DNA from: Rhizobium nepotum 39/7
GTDB lineage: Bacteria; Pseudomonadota; Alphaproteobacteria; Rhizobiales; Rhizobiaceae
DNA: 46,764 nt
Direction of reading: 5' to 3'
NCBI RefSeq assembly: GCF_000949865.1
Contig: NZ_JWJH01000023.1
Span: 1-46,764, forward strand
Each line of letters begins with the position of its first letter. Positions within the stretch are counted from its first letter, which is position 1. The notes beneath the pieces are model-generated. The model was given only the letters and a program-made list of their open reading frames with translations, did no database searches and was not told the origin of the DNA. Shown piece by piece: positions 23,802 through 29,799 of the stretch. A program made the translations under genes and the position numbers.

Positions 23802-25316
23802 ATGACCCTTATCACGCTTCGAAACCTCGGAATCATTCTGGGCAAGCCGCTTTTTTCCAATCTCAACCTCACCGTGAATGCCGGGGACCGCATCGGCATC
23901 GTCGCTGCGAATGGCCACGGCAAATCCACCCTGCTCAATTGCCTTGCCGGAGACCTGGACGCCACCAGTGGCGATCTCACCCGGCTGCGCGGGCTGACGC
24001 AGTCCATCGTCCACCAGCATCTGCCTTCTGCGCTTATGGAGCAGACAATGCGGGACGCCGTGCTTTCCGCCCTGCCGGTGGACACGATCGACAGCGAGAG
24101 CTGGCGCGCCGACATTATTTTCGACGCGATGCTGGTGCCGGAACCGTATCGTCAGCGCCGTCTGAAAGAGTTGAGCGGTGGCTGGCAGAGGCTTGCCATG
24201 CTGGCGCGGGCATGGATCACCGAGCCTGACGTTCTCCTGCTCGATGAGCCGACCAACCATCTCGACCTCGAAAAAATCAACGTGCTGGAAAGCTGGCTCG
24301 CGCAATTGCCGCGCGATACCGCGGTCGTCATCGTCAGCCACGACCGCGCCTTTCTCGACAATGTCACGAAAACCACGCTGTTCCTGCGGCCGGAAAATTC
24401 AGCGCTGTTCCGGCTGCCCTATGGCCACGCGCGGCTAGCACTTGAAGAGGAGGACGCCGCCGATGAGCGGCGTTTCCAGCGCGACATGAAAACCGCGCAG
24501 CAATTGCGCCGGCAGGCCGCGAAGCTCAACAATATCGGCATCAATTCGGGCAGCGATCTTCTGACCGTCAAGACCAAGCAATTGCGCCAGCGTGCCGAGA
24601 AACTGGAGGAAAATGCGCGGCCCGCCCATAGCGAGCGATCCGCCGGCAAGATCCAGCTCGCCAATCGCGGCACCCACGCCAAGGTTCTGGTCACTCTGGA
24701 AGATGTGCCTGTCTCGACACCGGACGGGACATTGTTGTTTCGCACCGGCCGTCATTTTGTCCGCCAGGGTGACCGCATCGTCATTCTTGGCCGCAATGGT
24801 GTCGGCAAAACGCGGCTGATCTCGCTTCTGAAGGCAGCGGTGACGGGTGCGGGCCAAATACAGGACGGCATAAAGGCCACGCCCTCGCTGGTGGCCGGAT
24901 ATGTCGACCAATCGCTGGCCGAAATCGATGACAACAGCACGCCGATGACGCTACTGACACGCCGTTTCGACATTGGCGACCAGCGCATGCACGGTCTGCT
25001 CGCGGGCGCCGGGATCGACATGGAAATGCAGAAACGCCGCATCGCCACGCTTTCCGGCGGGCAGAAGGCGCGGCTTGCCATGCTGGCGCTGCGGCTCGCG
25101 GAACCGAATTTCTACCTGCTGGACGAACCCACCAACCATCTTGATATAGACGGGCAGGAAGCGCTGGAGGCGGAAATCATCAGCCGTGAGGCCAGTTGCG
25201 TGCTCGTCTCGCATGACAGGAGTTTCGTGCGGGCGGTGGGAACCCGTTTCTGGCTGATCGACAGGCGCAAGCTGGTGGAAGTCGACGATCCCGAAGAGTT
25301 TTTCGCCTCGGCATGA
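23802..25316 (+). CDS. ABC-F family ATPase, probable ribosome protection factor
   Basis: A soluble protein of 504 residues with two ABC domains and no membrane segment. Domain 1: Walker A AANGHGKST (35-43), signature LSGGWQR (124-130), Walker B DVLLLDEPTNHLDL (143-156), His switch VSHDR. Linker about 210-290, helical and charged. Domain 2: Walker A GRNGVGKT (330-337), signature LSGGQKAR (417-424), Walker B FYLLDEPTNHLDI (437-449). ABC-F proteins bind the ribosomal E site and either assist translation or dislodge antibiotics. At about 500 residues it is closer in size to the resistance types (Lsa, Vga) than to Uup or YheS. The start at 23802 is the usual family beginning but has a weak ribosome site. 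Confidence 0.93.
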   Translation: MTLITLRNLGIILGKPLFSNLNLTVNAGDRIGIVAANGHGKSTLLNCLAGDLDATSGDLTRLRGLTQSIVHQHLPSALMEQTMRDAVLSALPVDTIDSESWRADIIFDAMLVPEPYRQRRLKELSGGWQRLAMLARAWITEPDVLLLDEPTNHLDLEKINVLESWLAQLPRDTAVVIVSHDRAFLDNVTKTTLFLRPENSALFRLPYGHARLALEEEDAADERRFQRDMKTAQQLRRQAAKLNNIGINSGSDLLTVKTKQLRQRAEKLEENARPAHSERSAGKIQLANRGTHAKVLVTLEDVPVSTPDGTLLFRTGRHFVRQGDRIVILGRNGVGKTRLISLLKAAVTGAGQIQDGIKATPSLVAGYVDQSLAEIDDNSTPMTLLTRRFDIGDQRMHGLLAGAGIDMEMQKRRIATLSGGQKARLAMLALRLAEPNFYLLDEPTNHLDIDGQEALEAEIISREASCVLVSHDRSFVRAVGTRFWLIDRRKLVEVDDPEEFFASA

Positions 25317-25324
25317 TGCCTTTT

Positions 25325-25369
25325 AAAAACGCCCGCCAGCCCAGCAGGTCAACCCAGCAGGCTGGCGAG
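25325..25369 (-). terminator. Probable terminator of the RES toxin gene
   Basis: On the minus strand CGCCAGCC and GGCTGGCG pair across an 18-base loop that can itself fold, followed by GGCGTTTTTAAAAGG. The stem includes the last codons and stop of the RES gene. It also lies 9 bp beyond the convergent ABC-F stop. Confidence 0.55.
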
Positions 25370-26110
25370 GCGTGGATCGCCGGCGAAATCCGCGACCGCA
25401 AACCCCGTTCTGCGCATCGGAAATTCGCAGAGCGCCTGCACCCCGGTTTTCGACAGGCGGATGCGCCAGCTCATCCGTTCCACCGGCATTTTTTCGGCAA
25501 AGGCCTTTGGCGACAGGATGGCGATGTTGAGGCCACCTGCGGGATCGCGCACCGAGCGATAGAGAATGGCCTCGACCTTTGCCAGCCGCGCCTGTTCGGC
25601 CAGCGCCTGACATGGCTCGTAATTTTGCAGATCGGTCCACGCGGCTTCGTCCCGGCTCAGCCCCGGTTTCGTCAGGTCCAGCGCCGCATCCGTCGAGATA
25701 CGGGCGGCGAAGGCGGAGTAATCGGCGGGATTGGCGGGCAGCGGCGTGCCGGGGGATTCCGCATAAAACAACAGCCGGTAGAAGGCCATTTCGGCGAGTG
25801 CGGTTTCCACCTTCGCTGCGGCGTAATAAACGCCCTCGGTAAAGCCCGCCCGGCGGAACCGCGAACCATGCGGATAGGCAGCGCCATAACGGAAGGGCGT
25901 GGCGAGAAGATAGTCAAACCCGGCGCATTCCGGCGGAAACGGCCGCTTGCTCGCCTCCAGAATATCTTCCAGCAGCGATTGCTCCTCCACCGTATCCACC
26001 AGTTTCATGGTGGAAACCTGATGCTGCGCTTCCACCAGCCGCCAGTATTTTCCCGATGCGGAACGTTTTTCAGACAGGAGCGCGTCGGGCGTCCAGATAG
26101 GAGAGGACAT
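25349..26110 (-). CDS. RES-domain toxin (NAD+-degrading type)
   Basis: A 253-residue RES-domain protein. It begins with a RES-type extension (KYWRLVEAQHQVSTMKLVDTVEEQSLLEDIL), then FRYGAAYPHGSRFRRAGFTEGVYYAAAKVETALAEMAFYR, which carries the conserved R, Y and E residues, and AILYRSVRDPAGGLNIAILSPKAF, which carries the conserved S. RES toxins of RES-Xre modules break down NAD+ and stop growth. It overlaps the 3' end of the antitoxin gene by 41 bp in another frame, typical for a cotranscribed pair. All four namesake residues seem intact, so the toxin is probably active. Confidence 0.92.
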   Translation of the reverse strand: MSSPIWTPDALLSEKRSASGKYWRLVEAQHQVSTMKLVDTVEEQSLLEDILEASKRPFPPECAGFDYLLATPFRYGAAYPHGSRFRRAGFTEGVYYAAAKVETALAEMAFYRLLFYAESPGTPLPANPADYSAFAARISTDAALDLTKPGLSRDEAAWTDLQNYEPCQALAEQARLAKVEAILYRSVRDPAGGLNIAILSPKAFAEKMPVERMSWRIRLSKTGVQALCEFPMRRTGFAVADFAGDPRLASLLG

Positions 26111-26453
26111 CGATCAATCCGGTAATGGTGGTTAGCCTCTCGGCAGGCACGGCGTTGAGCGCCGTATTGTGATTGCGCAGCCAGTTTTTGGCCACCGCCT
26201 CGTCGCCGCCGGCGATTGCATCCAGCGAGCGGAAAACCCGGATCAGCAGCACCGCAAGCTCGAAGGATTTGGCGCCCGGTTCCAGCAGGAAATCGAGCCG
26301 CTTCATGCGCGACACCGTAGGGGCGGAAACGCCGAGAATATCCGCCGTGCGGGCAGCATTCAGACCCAGCCGCTCGGCAGCGGTCATAACGGCCTTGGTG
26401 ACGACCCTGCCCTGCGCCGCAGGATCACTGGCGGTCTTAGCGTGAAGATTCAT
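26070..26453 (-). CDS. Xre/MbcA/ParS-type antitoxin of the RES pair
   Basis: A 127-residue antitoxin. The N-terminal HTH is AERLGLNAARTADILGVSAPTVSRMKR. The C-terminal toxin-binding domain (DUF2384/MbcA-ParS) reads SFELAVLLIRVFRSLDAIAGGDEAVAKNWLRNHNTALNAVPAERL. The ATG at 26453 is preferred with AAGGAAAGG as ribosome site; an ATG at 26462 (MSAMNL) is the alternative. It precedes and overlaps the RES gene. A near-perfect inverted repeat just upstream is the likely autoregulatory operator. Confidence 0.92.
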   Translation of the reverse strand: MNLHAKTASDPAAQGRVVTKAVMTAAERLGLNAARTADILGVSAPTVSRMKRLDFLLEPGAKSFELAVLLIRVFRSLDAIAGGDEAVAKNWLRNHNTALNAVPAERLTTITGLIDVLSYLDARRAPV

Positions 26454-26472
26454 GGCGCTCATCCTTTCCTTA

Positions 26473-26496
26473 GAAAGAATATAGCATATTTCTTTC
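26473..26496. promoter_or_regulatory. Candidate operator of the RES-Xre module
   Basis: Inverted repeat GAAAGAATAT-AGC-ATATTTCTTTC: 10 and 11 bp arms, symmetric except for one extra base, centred on 26484, about 30 bp before the antitoxin start. It contains a TATATT hexamer on the minus strand that could be the -10 box. Confidence 0.6.
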
Positions 26497-26560
26497 CATA
26501 AACAAGAAGGCCGGGATGAACCCGGCCTAAGAGTGATGACAAAATCCTGAAAGCTCTCTT

Positions 26561-26652
26561 CCGTCATGCTTGGGCCTGTCCCGAGCATCTGCAACGTCTT
26601 GATTTTATGCGACGTGATTGGATCCTTGGGACAAGCCCAAGGATGACGTCGA
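26561..26652. repeat. Palindromic intergenic repeat element, type B copy 1
   Basis: About 92 bp. The outer arms are GTCATGCTTGGGCCTGTCCC and GGGACAAGCCCAAGGATGAC, and the inner stem is ACGTC...GACGT around TTGATTTTATGC. Copy 2 at 40163-40253 has the same length and order, about 85% identical by eye, with paired changes in the outer stem. It lies between the RES-Xre promoter and ohr. Confidence 0.8.
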
Positions 26653-26710
26653 GTGCGAGGGCAACTTTGTCATCACCCCCAAGGCCGAAATAAACCTGGC
26701 CCCGCTTTTA

Positions 26711-27133
26711 TCAAGCCACCGAGACCGGGACTTCCGTTGAGGTGCGCATGGCGTGGCTATAGGGGCAGACGATGTGAGCGGCAGCAACCAGCTTTTCGGC
26801 GACTTCGCGCTCGATGCCCGGAAGATTCGCCTTCAGCGATACTTCGATGCCGAAACCGCCGCCGTCTTCGCGCGGGCCGATACCGACGGTCGCCGTCACA
26901 GTCGTGTCTTCAGGAATCTCTACCTTTTCCTTGCCTGCGACGAATTTCAGCGCGCCCAGGAAGCAGGCGGAATAACCGGCTGCGAAAAGCTGCTCCGGAT
27001 TGGTGCCAACGGCGCCATCGCCGCCCAGTTCCTTCGGAACGGTCAGCGTAACGTCGAGCACGCCGTCCTCGGACTTGGCGTGGCCGGCGCGGCCACCGGT
27101 GGCGGATGCTTTGGTCGTGTAGAGAATAGGCAT
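26711..27133 (-). CDS. ohr: Organic hydroperoxide resistance protein
   Basis: Thiol peroxidase of 140 residues that reduces organic hydroperoxides using lipoylated protein thiols. The redox pair is Cys57 in GYSACFLGAL and Cys123 in IVCPYSHAMR, in the standard Ohr spacing. Family segments NPEQLFAAGYSACF, IPEDTTVTATVGIGPREDGGGFGIEVSL and ANLPGIERE are intact, and the length is typical. It is divergent from ohrR at 27327, with operator half-sites between the two genes. It differs from OsmC by its shorter N terminus and VCPYSHA motif. Confidence 0.97.
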   Translation of the reverse strand: MPILYTTKASATGGRAGHAKSEDGVLDVTLTVPKELGGDGAVGTNPEQLFAAGYSACFLGALKFVAGKEKVEIPEDTTVTATVGIGPREDGGGFGIEVSLKANLPGIEREVAEKLVAAAHIVCPYSHAMRTSTEVPVSVA

Positions 27134-27174
27134 GGCATTTACTCCCTTCGGGTTGGTGATGGGCTTCTTATAAC

Positions 27175-27209
27175 GCGCAATTCAATTGTGCGCAATATAA
27201 TTTTGCGCA
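27175..27209. promoter_or_regulatory. OhrR operator region
   Basis: TGCGCAA (27189-27195) and TTGCGCA (27203-27209) form perfect 7 bp arms with a 7 bp spacer. A further GCGCAATT half-site (27175-27182) pairs with AATTGTGCGC. The ohr start is 42 bp to the left and the ohrR start is to the right, so OhrR can control both. Divergent ohr/ohrR control with this type of site is known in Agrobacterium. Confidence 0.75.
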
Positions 27210-27326
27210 TTGAATAAAAAATTGTTTTTTGCGATAATTTCACGAAATTTCGCCGCGCATCCATGCGGCAGGAACCGAAAGGCAGGGCTGATTGTTCCCT
27301 TCCCGGTTGATTTTTGGAGCAAAACA

Positions 27327-27785
27327 ATGGGCGCAGAGGGCGACAACACCAATTTGGAAAGCCTGTTGAGGCTGGACCAGCAGATATGCTTTGCCCTTTA
27401 TGGCGCAGCGCACGCCTTCACGCGCGCCTACAAGCCGCTGCTGGACCCGATCGGCCTGACCTATCCACAATATCTGGTCATGATGGCGCTATGGGAAAAG
27501 GAAACCGCCACAGTCAAGACGCTCGGCGAAATGCTGGGCCTTGATTCCGGCACACTCTCTCCCCTGCTCAAAAGGCTCGAACATGCCGGACTGATCACCC
27601 GCAAGCGCGGCACCGTGGACGAGCGGCAGGTGCTGGTGACTGTGACGCCGAAGGGCGCAGACCTCAAAAAAGAGGGCGTGAAGATCATGGCGGCAATCGG
27701 CGACGCCACCGGCTGCGGGCTGGAGGAACTGGTGCAGCTGCGAGACCAGGTGAATGCGCTGAAGGATAGTATCGCCCGGCCGTAG
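27327..27785 (+). CDS. ohrR: MarR-family peroxide sensor OhrR
   Basis: Regulator of 152 residues. The reactive cysteine is Cys21 in LDQQICFALYGAAHAFTRAYKPLLDPIGLTYPQYLVMMALWE, the hallmark segment of OhrR, with the conserved Tyr residues that contact the thiolate. The HTH and wing follow: TVKTLGEMLGLDSGTLSPLLKRLEHAGLITRKRGTVDERQVLVTVT. Oxidation by organic hydroperoxide releases it from DNA and induces ohr. The start at 27327 has TTTGGAGC as ribosome site and the typical N-terminal length. A strong bidirectional terminator follows. Confidence 0.96.
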   Translation: MGAEGDNTNLESLLRLDQQICFALYGAAHAFTRAYKPLLDPIGLTYPQYLVMMALWEKETATVKTLGEMLGLDSGTLSPLLKRLEHAGLITRKRGTVDERQVLVTVTPKGADLKKEGVKIMAAIGDATGCGLEELVQLRDQVNALKDSIARP

Positions 27786-27790
27786 TTCCA

Positions 27791-27819
27791 AAAAAAAGGC
27801 GGCACGAGGCCGCCTTTTT
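27791..27819. terminator. Bidirectional terminator between ohrR and L,D-transpeptidase
   Basis: AAAAAGGCGGC and GCCGCCTTTTT around a 5-base loop. The T-tract on each strand makes it effective for both convergent genes. It starts 5 bp after the ohrR stop. Confidence 0.9.
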
Positions 27820-27838
27820 CTTCCGAATGGGCTCTGGC

Positions 27839-28564
27839 TTACTGCCAAACCACCACACGCGCCTTCTGCGGCACGCGGTCGTAGAGGTCGATGACGTCCT
27901 GGTTCATCAGGCGCACGCAGCCGGAGGAGACGGCCTTGCCGATGGAGTTCCATTCCGGCGAGCCGTGCAGGCGGTAAAGCGTGTCCTTGCCGTTCTGGAA
28001 GATATAGAGGGCGCGTGCGCCGAGCGGGTTCTTCAGGCCCGGCGGCATGCCGCCGTTCTTGGAGGAATATTTGACCAGTTCCGGCTGGCGGGCAACCATT
28101 TCGTCCGGCGGGGTCCATTTCGGCCATTTCTGGCGCCACTGGATGACGCCTTCGCCCGACCAGGCGAAGCCATCGCGGCCGATGCCGACGCCGTAACGCA
28201 TGGCGCTGCCGCCCTGCTCCACGACGTAAAGGAAGCGCGAGCGCGTATCCACGACGACGGTGCCGGGGCGTTCGCCGGTCGGATCGACTACGCGCTGGCG
28301 ATAGAAGCGCCGGTCGATCTTCTGGTAGGGGATTGCCGGAATGACGTAACCGCCATCCTCGACCGAACCGTACATGACGGCCAATTCCGCATCGCTGACA
28401 CCAGACGAGAACATCTGGCGGAAATCGCTGCCGATGCTGCTCGCCTGCTGGCGAATGGCTTCGCCTGTGCCGGAGGAAGCGCAACCCGCCAGCAACGAAG
28501 CGGAGGAAACACCCAGAAGGGAAAGGAAAGTGCGTCTGGAAAGATCTGTGTCGGTGCTTGTCAT
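27839..28564 (-). CDS. L,D-transpeptidase (YkuD domain), lipoprotein
   Basis: Cell-wall cross-linking enzyme of 241 residues. The N terminus has a twin-arginine-like SRRTFLSLLG run and a lipobox LLAGC (Cys about 29), so it is exported and lipidated. The YkuD catalytic domain has GTVVVDTRSRFLYVV, the LGARALYIF segment, the active-site His in LHGSPEW and the nucleophile in SSGCVRLMNQD. In Agrobacterium, L,D-transpeptidases make most cross-links and can attach outer-membrane proteins to peptidoglycan. The start at 28564 places the signal sequence correctly. It is a paralogue of the next gene upstream, 159 bp away. Confidence 0.93.
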   Translation of the reverse strand: MTSTDTDLSRRTFLSLLGVSSASLLAGCASSGTGEAIRQQASSIGSDFRQMFSSGVSDAELAVMYGSVEDGGYVIPAIPYQKIDRRFYRQRVVDPTGERPGTVVVDTRSRFLYVVEQGGSAMRYGVGIGRDGFAWSGEGVIQWRQKWPKWTPPDEMVARQPELVKYSSKNGGMPPGLKNPLGARALYIFQNGKDTLYRLHGSPEWNSIGKAVSSGCVRLMNQDVIDLYDRVPQKARVVVWQ

Positions 28565-28723
28565 AAGGCCGGATTGTCCCACATTTCGAACGGCTAAATC
28601 GCCGCTGTACATCGTTTGTTCCACGTGCACAGGCGTATTGCGAAAATAGTTAACCGACCGCTAAAAGCCAGTCACAAGGCGTTGGAGAAGCGCTGCGATA
28701 CAGCGCTTTCTTTTAGAAAGTGG

Positions 28724-29632
28724 TCAGATAACCACAATCTGTGCGCCTTGCGGCACCCGCTCGTAGAGGTCGATTACATCCTGATTGAGCATGCGTACGC
28801 AACCGGACGAGGTCGCCTTGCCGACGGACTGCCAGTCCGGCGTTCCGTGCACGCGGTAAAGCGTGTCCTTGCCATCCTTGAAAATATAAAGCGCACGCGC
28901 GCCAAGCGGATTGTTGAGACCCGGCGTCATGCCACCATTGGCAGCGGAGATGGAGGTGAGTTCCGGCTGGCGCTTGACCATTTCGTCCGGCGGTGTCCAG
29001 CGTGGCCATTTCGCCTTCCACTGGATCTTGCCGCGACCCGACCAGGCATAACCATCCCGCCCGAGGCCGACGCCGTAGCGGATAGCCTTGCCGCCCGACT
29101 GCACGAGATAGAGAAAATGTTGCTTGGTATCCACAATGATGGTGCCCGGCGCTTCCGCCGTCTGGTAACTCACCTCTTGCCTCAGATAACGCGGATCGAT
29201 GCGACCATAGGGAATGGCCGGCAGGGAACGGTCGTCGTCGCGGATCGGGCCATACATGACCCGATGCAGCGGGTTTGAGACCGGAAGGCCATAGGTCATT
29301 GTCCGGTCCGGCGCCAGCGGCGCACTTTGGCTCGATGCCCTCGGCGCGTTCAGGCCCTGTCCGCGTACTGGCGGGCCATACTCCTGATGGAAGCGGGTTC
29401 TGAACAGGTCCGGCGGGCGCGTCGAAAGCTGGCCCGGCTGCGGCGGCAGTTCCGGCGGGCGATTGGAGCTTACGGAATTGAAATTGAAGACCGGCGCCGT
29501 TTCCTGCACGAAGACATCCGGGTTCATCCGGCTCGTATCCGTCACGAAAAGGCAACCGCTCAGCAAAGGCAGCAGTGCAAGGCCCGCCAGAGAGGCCGCC
29601 CGGCGGCAGTTTTTCAATAGGAGTGCTGTCAT
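28724..29632 (-). CDS. L,D-transpeptidase (YkuD domain), lipoprotein with Pro-rich linker
   Basis: A 302-residue enzyme similar to the previous gene over the last 160 residues. It has a lipoprotein signal (ASLAGLALLPLLSGC, Cys27), then a Pro/Arg-rich linker of about 100 residues (NRPPELPPQPGQLSTRPPDLF) long enough to span part of the periplasm, then the YkuD domain with GTIIVDTKQHFLYLV, HGTPDW and SSGCVRMLNQDVIDLYERVP. All catalytic residues are present. The two copies probably arose by tandem duplication with divergence of the N-terminal part. Confidence 0.93.
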   Translation of the reverse strand: MTALLLKNCRRAASLAGLALLPLLSGCLFVTDTSRMNPDVFVQETAPVFNFNSVSSNRPPELPPQPGQLSTRPPDLFRTRFHQEYGPPVRGQGLNAPRASSQSAPLAPDRTMTYGLPVSNPLHRVMYGPIRDDDRSLPAIPYGRIDPRYLRQEVSYQTAEAPGTIIVDTKQHFLYLVQSGGKAIRYGVGLGRDGYAWSGRGKIQWKAKWPRWTPPDEMVKRQPELTSISAANGGMTPGLNNPLGARALYIFKDGKDTLYRVHGTPDWQSVGKATSSGCVRMLNQDVIDLYERVPQGAQIVVI

Positions 29633-29737
29633 CTGAACCGCTTCATGAAACCAAGTTTGACGGCATGATGCATGGCGCGGCTGGCGCGAGGCTGGTGTGT
29701 GCCATTCAAAAAAAATCGGACAGGCGCATTTTTGCTC

Positions 29738-29768
29738 TTGAACCTCTAGTTGCTAGAGGTGCCAGATT
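29738..29768 (+). promoter_or_regulatory. MerR-type (ZntR/CadR-like) metal-responsive promoter
   Basis: The perfect palindrome ACCTCTAG-TTG-CTAGAGGT (29742-29760) overlaps the -35 box TTGAAC (29738-29743). A CAGATT -10 box at 29763-29768 gives a 19 bp spacer, the overlong spacing that MerR-family activators correct. It lies 32 bp before the P1B ATPase start. No merR-like gene is in this window, so the regulator is encoded elsewhere. Confidence 0.82.
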
Positions 29769-29799
29769 GGCTGTCGAGTGGAATTCAGGAGCGGAAATC

